In this document: positions 26,598 to 38,417 of the stretch, in pieces
Position numbering within the stretch: position 1 is the first letter of the stretch
Layout of the letters: each line of letters begins with the position of its first letter
Source: Planctomycetota bacterium
GTDB taxonomy: Bacteria > Planctomycetota > UBA1135 > UBA2386
Reading direction: 5' to 3'
DNA: 60,607 nt
Assembly: GCA_020848735.1 (NCBI GenBank)
Contig: JADLHO010000062.1
Coordinates: 1 to 60,607, forward strand
Program-made: the position numbers and the translations under genes
Notes under the pieces: generated by a model
What the model saw: the letters and a program-made list of their open reading frames with translations, nothing else
Database searches by the model: none
What the model was told of the DNA's origin: nothing

Positions 26598-27830
26598 TTG
26601 CGCGCCCTCGCCCGCTTCTTCCGCGCCGCCTACTCCGAACTGCCGGCCCAGGTCTGGTGGCTCTGCGCCGTCGCGTTCGTCAATCGCGCCGGCACGATGG
26701 TCGTGCCCTTCCTCACGCTCTGGCTCACGATCGAGCGCAGCTATTCGGTCGTCGAGGCGGGTTGGCTGGTCGCGTGCTTCGGCCTCGGGTCGATCCTCGG
26801 CGCCTGGCTCGGCGGTCTCGCCACCGACCGCGTCGGGCCCTTCGGCGTGCAGGTGGCGAGCCTCGCGGGCAGCGGCGCCCTCTTCGTCGTCCTCGGCCGG
26901 CTCCACGGCACGCTCGAACTCGGGGCGACGCTCGCGTTGCTCGGCCTCGTCGCCGACGCCTTCCGGCCCGCGAACTACGCCATGGTCGCCGCGAACTGTG
27001 CTCCCCAACTGCGGGGTCGAGCCTTCGCCCTGCTGCGGCTCGCGGTGAATCTCGGCTGGAGCATCGGACCCGCTCTCGGCGGCCTGCTCGCGAAGCTCAG
27101 CTATGCGCTGCTCTTCTGGATCGACGGTGCGACGTCGATCGCCGCCGCCGCGCTGCTCCTCGCCTTGCGCGCGCGGCTCGCCGCGCACGGCGAGCCCACG
27201 GAGCGGATCCCGAGCACCGGGCCGGGCCCCTGGCGCGACCGCGCGTTCCTCATCGCGCTCGGCGCGACCTTCGCGATCGCGCTGGTCTTCATGCAGTTCC
27301 TCTACACGGTGCCGCTGCAATACCGCCGCCACCACGGCCTCGACGAGGCCGACATCGGCCTGCTCTCCGCGTTGAACTCGCTGATCATCGTCGCGGTCGA
27401 GATGGCACTCGTGCACGCCTTGCGAGGACGGCGCGAACTCCCCATCGTCGCCGTCGGCGCCTTCTTCATCGCGATCGGATTCGGCATCACGCCGCTCGGC
27501 ACGAGCTTCCTCTTCGCCTCGTTCGCCGTCTCGATCTGGACCCTCGGCGAGATGCTCGAGTCACCGCTGCTGATGTCCTGGGTCGCCTCGCGCGCGGGTG
27601 CCGGCGAACGCGGGCGCTACCTCGCGCTGCTCACGATGGTGCACTCCCTCGCCCTGCTGCTCGCGCCGATCGTCGGCACGCAGCTCTTCCGCGAGCCCGG
27701 TCCCGCCTGGCTCTTCGGCGCGTGCTTCGTCGTCGGTTCGCTGGCCGCGCTGGCGTTCCTGGTTGCGGATCGCGCGGCGCGGGGAGGACCGTCGGCGGGT
27801 CGGGAGTCGAAGGCGCGGTGGCAGGACTGA
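26598..27830 (+). CDS. major facilitator superfamily transporter
   Basis: 410 residues with about 12 hydrophobic segments in two halves, typical MFS length. The loop GGLATDRVGPFGVQ after helix 2 matches the conserved GxxxDRxG-type MFS loop, and RGRAFALLRLAVNLGWSIGPALGG is the characteristic helix-5 region of drug/metabolite efflux members (MdtH/YfcJ-like). Substrate not deducible. The start is a TTG at 26598: no ATG precedes the first helix in frame, and the N-terminus (RALARFFRAAYSELPAQVWW) is normal for the family. Confidence 0.85.
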   Translation: MRALARFFRAAYSELPAQVWWLCAVAFVNRAGTMVVPFLTLWLTIERSYSVVEAGWLVACFGLGSILGAWLGGLATDRVGPFGVQVASLAGSGALFVVLGRLHGTLELGATLALLGLVADAFRPANYAMVAANCAPQLRGRAFALLRLAVNLGWSIGPALGGLLAKLSYALLFWIDGATSIAAAALLLALRARLAAHGEPTERIPSTGPGPWRDRAFLIALGATFAIALVFMQFLYTVPLQYRRHHGLDEADIGLLSALNSLIIVAVEMALVHALRGRRELPIVAVGAFFIAIGFGITPLGTSFLFASFAVSIWTLGEMLESPLLMSWVASRAGAGERGRYLALLTMVHSLALLLAPIVGTQLFREPGPAWLFGACFVVGSLAALAFLVADRAARGGPSAGRESKARWQD

Positions 27831-27914
27831 GTCCGGAAGGCGATGGGTACCGCCCGCGCCGGACCCGCGCGCTCGCGACGTGTGCTGGCTAACATCCTCG
27901 GCCGTCCCGGAGCC

Positions 27915-28289
27915 ATGATCATCCGCTACGAAGGCAACTCCCTGCACAAGCGCTACCCATGGTTCGGGAAGGCTCCGGCGCTCCGCAGCGACAAGACCGA
28001 GTGTCCGCCGCGGGTCCCCGCAGAGCAGGCCCTCGAAGTGCTCACTGCGGCGATCCAGGCCTCGCTCGTTGCCGGCCGGCATTCGAGCATCCTCGACGGC
28101 GATCACCCGAAGTACGTGTGGGGCCGCTCGTTCTTCGAGGCCAGCAACGGTGAACGGTGCTCGATCGCGTGGGAGGCGAGCAGCAGCAACCGTGAGTCGC
28201 CGGTCTACCACGCGTACCCCATCCAACCCGATCGGCACAGTGACACGATGCCGACGATGGTCGAGGAGTGGCTGTGGCCGGACGCCTGA
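27915..28289 (+). CDS. small conserved-looking protein paired with the ImmA/IrrE-like gene
   Basis: 124 residues, no signal peptide or membrane segment, start at ATG 27915. It has an aromatic-rich N-terminus (YEGNSLHKRYPWFGK), a central helix (EQALEVLTAAIQASL) and a C-terminus rich in Trp and His (VEEWLWPDA). I do not recognise the family. The next gene begins inside its last 22 bases, a strong sign that both are translated together, so its job is likely tied to that protein. Such short-plus-long overlapping pairs are common among toxin-antitoxin and defence units. Confidence 0.65.
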   Translation: MIIRYEGNSLHKRYPWFGKAPALRSDKTECPPRVPAEQALEVLTAAIQASLVAGRHSSILDGDHPKYVWGRSFFEASNGERCSIAWEASSSNRESPVYHAYPIQPDRHSDTMPTMVEEWLWPDA

Positions 28290-29653
28290 TTCTCGAGTGG
28301 ACGCCCATCGACGCTCCGGCCATCGAGGATCCGGCGATCGCCGCGACCTGGGCCAGCCTGTCGGTGCGCGTGGTGGGCAAGGACTCGGAGTCCTGCCTGA
28401 CCCGCGTTCTCGATCGACACGCCAAGACAGTGAGGAACGAGGTCTACGGCACCCTGTTGCCGCTGGCGGAGTGGCTGGCGCGGTGCTGGCACGGGCTGTT
28501 CTCCGCACGCCGCGCGGAGCCCGTGCCCGGTGAGCCGCGCCGCGTGCGCTCCGCGTGGGCGCGAACCCATCGCTGGCGTTTCTGCAGCGAAGGCACCGCC
28601 CTCCCCGATCTCGAGTTCGTGCCAGTCGGCGACGACTGGTTCACGTGTCGGTGGTCGCGCTCCGAGGACGGCGATTCCAATGAGTTCGAGCGCGTGCTCT
28701 TCTTGTCCGACGGCGAGATCAAGATCCACGCCGACGAACTCCGCAGCACCCTGGCGCGCTTCGTCGCGGACCTGATCGAGCGACTCGACGCCGTCGTGCC
28801 GGGCAATCCCCGCGCGGAGGACCTGCGGCGCACCTGGTCGACAGCGCAGAACCCCGCGGACCAGGACTTCGAACGGATCCGCTTCTGTGCGCGGATCGGC
28901 GTCCACTGGTGGACTCTCACGGCGACGGAGCGGAATGAGTTGCCGGCACTCGCCGCGAACCTGCGCAACCCGATTGCGGACGCCGGCCTGGAGGCGACCG
29001 GACCGGACTCGCTCCGGGCGTGGGGAGAGTCGTGCGCGCGGGTCTGGCAGGAGTGCCAGAGTGCCGGCACTTCGAACGAGGCGTGGCGGGAGCTCGTCCG
29101 CTCGTTGCGCTCGACACCCGGAGTCCCTTTGCATCTGCGCGAGCCCTGGCATCGTGGCTGGGATGCGGCGCGACTGCTCCGGGAACAGCGCCAACGGTCG
29201 CACGCAAGCGTCTGGGATGGCGCAGAACTCGAAACGCTCGTCGAACCACTCGTGCTGCCGATCGACCCATCGACGAGTGCGATGGTCGAGGCCACGATTG
29301 GTTGGGTTGCCGGCCGACGGCCCGCGCTCGTCCGTGATCGAATCCGGGCCAGATCCTCGATGCGCGAGCGATTCCGTCGCGCGCGCGATCTCTACGTCCT
29401 GCTGTTCCTCGGTGATCCGGCTCGCGACTTCGGCTGTGTGCTCTCGCGGCGCATCGCAGGAGCCTTGTCGGTCGCGAACGCATTCGCGACCGAACTGCTG
29501 GCGCCGATCGAGTGCGTGCGGACAGCGATCGCCAACCGCGCGAGTGTGGCCGACGATGAGATCGGTGAGATCGCGGAGTCTCTCGATGCACCGGTCGACT
29601 GCGTGCGGCACCAGATCGAGAACCACAAGTGCGCCGTGATCGTGCGCTCGTAG
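28268..29653 (+). CDS. protein with degenerate ImmA/IrrE-like C-terminal domain
   Basis: 461 residues from a GTG at 28268 (a second GTG at 28274 is also possible). The N-terminal half resembles an uncharacterised domain in which an EW-motif start (LILEWTPIDAP) is followed by VYGTLLPLAEWLARCWH and later TRSTLARFVADL-like helices. The C-terminal ~120 residues follow the ImmA/IrrE (M78) pattern VANAFATELLAPIECVR...DDEIGEIAESLDAPVDCVRHQIEN. The zinc-protease HExxH is replaced by ARDLY near residue 372 and the third ligand Glu is gone, so it should not be a metalloprotease. ImmA/IrrE proteins usually cleave or sense repressors in phage, stress or toxin-antitoxin control. Overlap with the small upstream gene indicates a two-gene unit. 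Confidence 0.65.
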   Translation: MAVAGRLILEWTPIDAPAIEDPAIAATWASLSVRVVGKDSESCLTRVLDRHAKTVRNEVYGTLLPLAEWLARCWHGLFSARRAEPVPGEPRRVRSAWARTHRWRFCSEGTALPDLEFVPVGDDWFTCRWSRSEDGDSNEFERVLFLSDGEIKIHADELRSTLARFVADLIERLDAVVPGNPRAEDLRRTWSTAQNPADQDFERIRFCARIGVHWWTLTATERNELPALAANLRNPIADAGLEATGPDSLRAWGESCARVWQECQSAGTSNEAWRELVRSLRSTPGVPLHLREPWHRGWDAARLLREQRQRSHASVWDGAELETLVEPLVLPIDPSTSAMVEATIGWVAGRRPALVRDRIRARSSMRERFRRARDLYVLLFLGDPARDFGCVLSRRIAGALSVANAFATELLAPIECVRTAIANRASVADDEIGEIAESLDAPVDCVRHQIENHKCAVIVRS

Positions 29654-29668
29654 CGCGCGCCACGCGGC

Positions 29669-32576
<2,908 letters not shown>

Positions 32577-32584
<8 letters not shown>

Positions 32585-33158
32585 CGCCTTCGCCCTCGAT
32601 CGCGCGCTTCAGCCAGGCCTTCGCGAACTGCCAGTCCCGTTCGACGGTCGCCTCGCCGATGCCGAGCACCTCGGCGACCTCGCGGTTGCCGAGTCCCGCG
32701 AAGTAGCGCAGTTCGACGACCTGCGCGCGGCGCGCCGAGACGGCGGCCAGCTTCGTGAGCGCGTCGTCGAGCGCCACCAGGTCGACCGCGTCCGGGCCTT
32801 CGACCGCGGGATCGCTCGTGAGATCGACGCGCTGCTGACCGCCGCCGCGCTTCTGCCGCGCGCGGGCGCGCGCGCGGTCGACGAGCACGTGCCGCATCGC
32901 GAGGGCGGTCGCCGCGAAGAAGTGGTTGCGGCCGCGGAAGCTGACCGAGCTCTGGTCGACGAGCCGCAGGTAGGCCTCGTGGACCAGCGCGGTGGCCTGC
33001 AAGGTCGGTTCGGGGCCGGCCCCGCCCTTCAGGCGCGCGCGCGCGAGGCGACGGAGCTCGTCGTAGACGTGCGGCAGGATCTGCGACGCGGCGCGGGCGT
33101 CGCCGCTCGCGGCGTCGTCGAGCCAGCGGGTCACCGAGGCGCGGAGCTCGTCGCTCAT
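32577..33158 (-). CDS. ECF sigma factor of the TIGR02999 (kinase-associated) type
   Basis: 193 residues. The N-terminal pattern TRWLDDAASGDARAASQILPHVYDELRRLAR, then ATALVHEAYLRLVDQ (region 2) and NHFFAATALAMRHVLVDRARAR, are diagnostic of this ECF group; region 4 is ELRYFAGLGNREVAEVLGIGEATVERDWQFAKAWL. These sigma factors are nearly always next to a Ser/Thr kinase, as here (8-base overlap). Only 77 bases separate its ATG from the divergent secreted-protein gene at 33236, so both are read from one short intergenic region; the sigma factor may drive that gene. Confidence 0.92.
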
Positions 33159-33235
33159 GGGCGCGGAATCGTGCGGATCGCCCGGGCTCGCGACAAGGTC
33201 GGTAACGGCGCGGCGCGCTTCCGGATGACGCGCCC

Positions 33236-35602
33236 ATGAAACCCGACACGATCTTCGTCACCGTTCTCGCCGCGCTCAGCGCGGCGTCGGCACCCGCGGC
33301 ACAGGTGCCGCAGAAGTCCGAGGCCGTCGCGCCGTCGACGGCCTCGGCACCGCAGAAGACCTGGGAGGGCCTGTCGCCTTTCGAGGTTCCGATGCATCGC
33401 CTGGCCACCGCACCGCGTCCGCACGCGCAGCTCCGCGCGCAGGCGCCGCAGGCGAACGGCGAGCGCGGTGCGGCGCTGCCGTCCGAGCCCTGGTTCGACT
33501 CCGTCGAGGGCCGGATCTGGGCGGGGGCCGACGGCTACAAGGCGGCGTTCGACAAGGACGGCATGGACTTCGTGCCCTTCCTGGGCTCGCACGCGCCGCG
33601 CAACCATCCGGCGCGATTCGCGCTCGAGTCGCTGCGCCTGGGTGACACGACGCTCGAGTTCCCGCGGGTCGCGCCGCACCGCGAGGGCGCGCGCGTCGCG
33701 TATGCGCGCGGCAGCGTGGTGGAGGCCTACGACGTGCGCGTCGACGGCGTCGAGCAGAGCTTCCGCTTCGAGAGCCTGCCGCGGCGCGGCGAGCTGGTGA
33801 TCCGCGTCGCGGTCGACGGGGACTTCGAGGTCGTCAGCGACGACGGCGCGCATCGCTTCCGCTGCGCGGATGGCGCGTTCCGCTACGGCCGGGCCATCGC
33901 CATCGAGGCCGGGGGGGATCGCATCCCGCTCGCGTCGAACTGGCGGGACGGCGCGATCGAACTCGTCGTGCCCGCGGCCTTCGTCGAACGGGCGAGCCTG
34001 CCGCTGATCGTCGACCCGACGATCGGCACCGAGCAGCAGCTCGGCAGTTCCGGCTATGAGCTGCGTTCGACCGACCTCGCCCACAACGGCGACGAGCAGC
34101 GCAGCTTCTGCGTGTGGGAACGCGTGTTCTCGCAGCAGGACAGCGACGTCTTTGCGCGCGCCCTCGACGCGGCGCAACAGCCCGTGGGAAGCCAGCTCAC
34201 GATCGACGTGTCGACGACCTCGTGGCGGCGTCCGCGCATCGCGGCCCTGAACGATCCGGACCGCTTCCTCGTCGTCGCCGAGTCGAGCACCGGCAACGCG
34301 TCGCCCTTCCGCATCCGCGGGCGCATGATCCACGGTGCGGCGAGTCCCGTGTTGCAGGCGCCGTTCGACGTCGCCGGCGCGGGGGTGTCGGGCAGCGGCA
34401 GTGGCGACTGCCGCAATCCGGACGTCGGCGGCGACCCTGGTCTCGCGACGACGTACTTCACGGTGGTGTGGGAATCCGTCGTCACCGGGACCGACCACGA
34501 CATCTACTTCCGTCAGGTCGAGGCCGATGGTTCCCTGCGAGGTACCGGGCCGGACGCGATCGACGTCTCGCTCGGGTACGAGCGCGAGCCGAAGATCAGC
34601 AAGTGCGACGGGCAGTACCCCTATGCGTCACAGGCCTGGGCCGTGGTGTATCGCCGCGAGATCCCGCTGCTGGGCAAGGGCCAGTTCCGGGCGGCCACCA
34701 TCGCGTGGAATGGCCACCTGCGTACGGTGAACGGTGCCGTCACGTTCCCGATCAGCGGAGTCGTCGATGCCTCGGTCGGCGGCTACGACGTGTCGTCGCC
34801 CTCCGACCACGCGAACGGCCGGAGCTTCATGCTCACCGACGTCCGTCTCGATCCCCTCGATGGCCACTCATGGCTGCACGCGACCGCCTTCGACGGCAGC
34901 GGTGCCCTGCTCAGTCCGGACATCTGGGTGACTGATCTCGGTGTGCTCGGTGCGACGGATCGCCCGCTCGTGGCGATCGACTGTGACGGCTTCCGCTACG
35001 GCGTCGTCCACGGTCTCGAGGCCGCCGCGAGCCCACTCGATCGCGACGTGCGTGCCTTGACGCTGACGCGTGTGCTCGGGACCCTCACGGTCCACGACGA
35101 CGCGACGATCGCCGCGAACCTGCTCGACGAGCGCGATCCGGCGATCGTCGCGATGCACAGCGGCGGCGAGGGGATGCTCCGCTACGCCACCGCCTGGACC
35201 GTGGGCAGCACGCAGGGACTGAACGCGAACGTCTTCGCGCGCGGCTACGCCGGACACGGCGTGCTGCCCATCACGACGCGCAGCACCGGGTGCGGCAGCG
35301 TCGGCATCGCGACCGACGCGCAGGCGCTGATGGGCAGCCAGTTCGATGTCTGGTCGACGGGCTCCGGCGTGCTCTTCGGCTTCCTGGTCGGGGCGCCCAT
35401 CCAGACGCCGATCCCGGGCTGCCCGGGCTGCGTGCTCGGTGTCGACGGGCAGGTGGTCTCGGGGACGACGATGTCGCTCGACGTGCCCTGTCAGCCGACC
35501 CTCTTCGGCGCCGTGGTCGCGATGCAGGCATTCGCCGTCGGCGGCGGGAGCTGCCTCGGCTCGATCGGCGTGAGCGACACCAAGGACGTGCGGATCCAAT
35601 GA
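33236..35602 (+). CDS. large secreted protein, paralogue 1 of a tandem pair
   Basis: 788 residues with a signal peptide (IFVTVLAALSAASAPAAQ). The N-terminal ~250 residues form a domain with RIWAGADGYKAAFDKDG, FVPFLGSHAPRN and LPLIVDPTIG, found at the start of some beta-propeller/surface proteins. A central region has propeller-like repeats (SFCVWERVFSQQDSDVFAR, VVWESVVTGTDHDIYFRQV). The C-terminal ~110 residues hold a four-to-six Cys module (STGCG, PGCPGC, VPCQP, GSCLGS). No catalytic motif; likely cell-surface or extracellular. It is followed by paralogue 2 after 44 bases and diverges from the sigma-kinase pair. Confidence 0.75.
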   Translation: MKPDTIFVTVLAALSAASAPAAQVPQKSEAVAPSTASAPQKTWEGLSPFEVPMHRLATAPRPHAQLRAQAPQANGERGAALPSEPWFDSVEGRIWAGADGYKAAFDKDGMDFVPFLGSHAPRNHPARFALESLRLGDTTLEFPRVAPHREGARVAYARGSVVEAYDVRVDGVEQSFRFESLPRRGELVIRVAVDGDFEVVSDDGAHRFRCADGAFRYGRAIAIEAGGDRIPLASNWRDGAIELVVPAAFVERASLPLIVDPTIGTEQQLGSSGYELRSTDLAHNGDEQRSFCVWERVFSQQDSDVFARALDAAQQPVGSQLTIDVSTTSWRRPRIAALNDPDRFLVVAESSTGNASPFRIRGRMIHGAASPVLQAPFDVAGAGVSGSGSGDCRNPDVGGDPGLATTYFTVVWESVVTGTDHDIYFRQVEADGSLRGTGPDAIDVSLGYEREPKISKCDGQYPYASQAWAVVYRREIPLLGKGQFRAATIAWNGHLRTVNGAVTFPISGVVDASVGGYDVSSPSDHANGRSFMLTDVRLDPLDGHSWLHATAFDGSGALLSPDIWVTDLGVLGATDRPLVAIDCDGFRYGVVHGLEAAASPLDRDVRALTLTRVLGTLTVHDDATIAANLLDERDPAIVAMHSGGEGMLRYATAWTVGSTQGLNANVFARGYAGHGVLPITTRSTGCGSVGIATDAQALMGSQFDVWSTGSGVLFGFLVGAPIQTPIPGCPGCVLGVDGQVVSGTTMSLDVPCQPTLFGAVVAMQAFAVGGGSCLGSIGVSDTKDVRIQ

Positions 35603-35646
35603 GGATCGGCGCGTAACGACCCCGCATGGATCCGGATGACGGGGGC

Positions 35647-37908
35647 ATGAAGCACTGTCCTCGACCGACCGAGATCCTCTCCCTGCTCACCGCGGCGCTC
35701 GGCGCCGCGCTGGGCGCGCAGTCCGCACCCGCGCCCGCAGCGCGCGACGCCGCCAAGCTCCCGGCGAACATCGTCCCGCTCGAGGCCGCCTGGCCCCGCT
35801 TCGCCGACGACGGCGAGGGCCGCATCTGGGCCGGCGGCGCCGGCTACAAGGCCGGCTTCGACCGCGACGGCGTCTGCTTCGTGCCCTTCTTCGGCAGCGA
35901 GGCGCCGCGGAACCTGCCCGTGGAGTTCCAGGCCGAGCGCGTCCGGGTGGCCGGCAAGGAGCTCGCCCTCGTGAGCGTTGCGCCGCAGCGCGAGGGGGCG
36001 CGCATCAGCTTCGCCCGCAAGGGTTGCGTCGAGTTCTACGACGTGGAGACGGATGGCATCGAGCAGCAGTTCCGCTTCGACGTGTTGCCCGAGCGCGGAG
36101 AGCTCGTCGTCGACGTGCGCGTGGCGGCTCCCGAGTACGGGATCGAGCACGACGGCGAGGGCTTCGTCTTCCGCAGCGGCGACTCGAGCTTCCGCTACGG
36201 CCGCGCCTTCGCGATCGATGCCCTCGGGCGCTCGCTCGCGCTGACGACCGCGCGCAGCGCGAACGGCTTCTCGATCACGGTCCCAGCCGCGTTCGTGGCC
36301 GAGGCCGCGCTGCCCCTCGTCATCGATCCGCTGATCGGCAATGCGAGCAGCCTGCGGTCGAGCACGCGCACGATGCGGGCGACGGACCTCGCCTTCGACG
36401 ACTCGCTCGGCGAGTACCGCGTGACCTACGAGAGCGTCTTCTCGGCGACCGACACCGACGTCTTCCTCGTGCGCGCCGACGCCGCGATGCAGCCGATCGG
36501 CAGCGAGCTCACCGTCGATCTCAGCTCGGCCTCATGGGATCACGCGCGCATCGCGGGTCTCGCCGCGCACGACCGCTTCCTCGTCGTCGCCGCGGTCCGC
36601 AACGTCGGTTCGACCAGCACGCGCATCGCCAGTCGCCTCGTGAGCGGCGGTGCCACGCCGAGCCTCGGTGCGAGCGTGTTCCTCTCGGCGGTCCAGAGCC
36701 CCAGCGATGTGAGTGAACTCAACCCCGACGTCGGTGGCGCGATCGAGTCGGATCTGCCGCGCTTCGCGGTGGTCTGGGAGTCCGACTTCGGCTCCACCGA
36801 CCACGATCTCTTCGCCGTCGTGGTGGACGAGAACGGGGCGCTGATCTCGGCGGCGCCGCAGGTGGTCGCCACGACCTCGTTCCTCGAGCACCATCCCGTG
36901 ATCTCCAACTGCGATGGACGCGGTGCGGCTGCAGCGCGGCGCTGGGCCGTCGCCTTCCGCCGCGACGTCGTGGAGAACGGCACCGCGAACCTGCGCGTGT
37001 GCTTCCTCGACAAGGACGCGAGCCAGGCGATCCCCAGCGGCTCGGCGAACTACGCCGTCGGTCCCAGCGTGCCGGCCTCGACGCCCGCCGAGTGGTCGGT
37101 GTCCTCGCCGACGGACCCGGGGCAGGGCCGCAGCGTGCTGATCGCCGCGCGCCGCCAGAACAACGTCACGAACCGTTCCGAGATCGCGCTCTACGCGGTC
37201 TCGTCGGGCGGCAATACCTTCTCGACCTCGACGATCGATTCGGTGGGCGGATTCGCCAACTGGAACCTCGGCGCGCCGGCGGTCGACACGGACGGCTGCC
37301 GCTTCGCCGTCGCCTTCGAGCGGCTCTATGCGGCCGCGCCGCTCGATCGCGACCAGCACGTGGTGACCATCGCGGCGGGGAGCGCGGGCCTGGTCGTCCA
37401 GGATGACGCCTCGCTCGCGACGAGCTTCGACGACGAGAGCGGTCTCGCGCTCGTCGCCGCGCGCAGCGGTGGCAGCACGCTCCCGGACTACGCCGCCTCC
37501 TGGATCCACACCCCGTCGAGCGGCAATCGCAACGTCGTCGGCATCCGTTATCGCGGCACGGGCAGCGGCGTCACGCAGGATCGCGCCACGGGTTGCGGCG
37601 GCCTCAGCTTGACCATGAGCGGGATCCCCGCACTCGGTCAGAACGTCACGATGACCTTGTCCGGCGGCAGCGGCAGCCAGGGCTTCCTCGTCGGCCTGCC
37701 GATCTCGGTGCCGATCCCGATCTGCGCCGGCTGCACGCTCGGCGTCGACGGCAATGCCTTCCTCGAGCCCGGCCAGATCATCCTGCAGGTGCCCTGCGAC
37801 CCTGCGTTCGTCGGCGGCATCCTCGCCTTCCAGGGCTTCGCGGTCGGCTCGGGGACCTGCCTCGGCTCGATTGCGCTCAGCAATACGCTGGACGTGGTCG
37901 TGAACTGA
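35647..37908 (+). CDS. large secreted protein, paralogue 2 of a tandem pair
   Basis: 753 residues from ATG 35647, which gives a signal peptide (ILSLLTAALGAALGAQ). It aligns along its length with the upstream gene: RIWAGGAGYKAGFDRDG, FVPFFGSEAPRN, LPLVIDPLIG, VVWESDFGSTDHDLFAVVV, and the C-terminal Cys module (ATGCGG, CAGCTLG, VPCDP, GTCLGS). Paralogue 1 has a longer proline/alanine linker after its signal. Function unknown; same predicted location. The pair probably forms an operon that ends at the hairpin starting at 37916. Confidence 0.75.
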   Translation: MKHCPRPTEILSLLTAALGAALGAQSAPAPAARDAAKLPANIVPLEAAWPRFADDGEGRIWAGGAGYKAGFDRDGVCFVPFFGSEAPRNLPVEFQAERVRVAGKELALVSVAPQREGARISFARKGCVEFYDVETDGIEQQFRFDVLPERGELVVDVRVAAPEYGIEHDGEGFVFRSGDSSFRYGRAFAIDALGRSLALTTARSANGFSITVPAAFVAEAALPLVIDPLIGNASSLRSSTRTMRATDLAFDDSLGEYRVTYESVFSATDTDVFLVRADAAMQPIGSELTVDLSSASWDHARIAGLAAHDRFLVVAAVRNVGSTSTRIASRLVSGGATPSLGASVFLSAVQSPSDVSELNPDVGGAIESDLPRFAVVWESDFGSTDHDLFAVVVDENGALISAAPQVVATTSFLEHHPVISNCDGRGAAAARRWAVAFRRDVVENGTANLRVCFLDKDASQAIPSGSANYAVGPSVPASTPAEWSVSSPTDPGQGRSVLIAARRQNNVTNRSEIALYAVSSGGNTFSTSTIDSVGGFANWNLGAPAVDTDGCRFAVAFERLYAAAPLDRDQHVVTIAAGSAGLVVQDDASLATSFDDESGLALVAARSGGSTLPDYAASWIHTPSSGNRNVVGIRYRGTGSGVTQDRATGCGGLSLTMSGIPALGQNVTMTLSGGSGSQGFLVGLPISVPIPICAGCTLGVDGNAFLEPGQIILQVPCDPAFVGGILAFQGFAVGSGTCLGSIALSNTLDVVVN

Positions 37909-37915
37909 GGGAGGG

Positions 37916-37940
37916 AGACGGCGCGCGGCGTCGCGCGTCT
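37916..37940 (+). terminator. GC-rich hairpin after the tandem secreted-protein genes
   Basis: AGAC-GCGCG pairs with CGCGC-GTCT (37916-37940), with one bulged G and a short CGGCGT loop, 8 bases after the stop at 37908. No U tract. Confidence 0.45.
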
Positions 37941-37944
37941 CGCG

Positions 37945-38340
37945 GACGGTCCGGTCGACGCGGCAGCCGCCCTCGGCACCCGGGTTCAGGTCGGCCCTCG
38001 CGAACGCGTTCGTCGTTCCGTCGGAGGCCAGGCTGAGGTCGCAACTGCCGTCCGGATGGACGGGCAGGTCGACCATGAGCGTGTCCGCGGACTCACCATG
38101 GGCGTCATGGAACGCCAACCCGAGCGTCTCGTGGGCCGTGCGGACTCCCGTCGCGGTGAAGCAGGCGATCCGCGCGAGGACGGGCGTGCCCATGACCCGC
38201 GACATGGGGCGGCTCGCCTCGGAGCCGCAGGAGGCGCAGCTCCGCCGTGAACTCTCCGATGAGCTGGGGCCGGATGGGTGGCCACCGCTGCGGTGCGTCG
38301 AGCCGGAGCTCGGCGTCGACCGATGTGCAGCACCCGTGGT
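37945..38340 (-). pseudogene. decayed gene fragment between 37909 and 38417
   Basis: This ~510-base gap has no intact gene. On the minus strand one frame reads ELRLDAPQRWPPIRPQL, IGEFTAELRLLRLRGEP (about 38220-38320) and then, after a shift of frame near 38205, MSRVMGTPVLARIACF, TATGVRTAHETLGLAFHDAH, ESADTLMVDLPVHPDGSCDL and SLASDGTTNAFARADLNPG. These stretches have a balanced composition and strongly G/C third positions, unlike antisense noise, but there is no shared start and no own stop before the neighbouring gene. I take it as the remains of one gene broken by a frameshift and lacking its 3' end. A short plus-strand frame starting at 38191 (MTRDMGRLASEPQ) is a weaker alternative. Family unknown. 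Confidence 0.4.
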
Positions 38341-38417
38341 GCAGGGCGCGTCCGGCTTCCGCGGAGCCTCCTGCCGTGGGGCAGAGCGGCTGCGACTCGC
38401 TCGCCGCTGCGCGCGCG

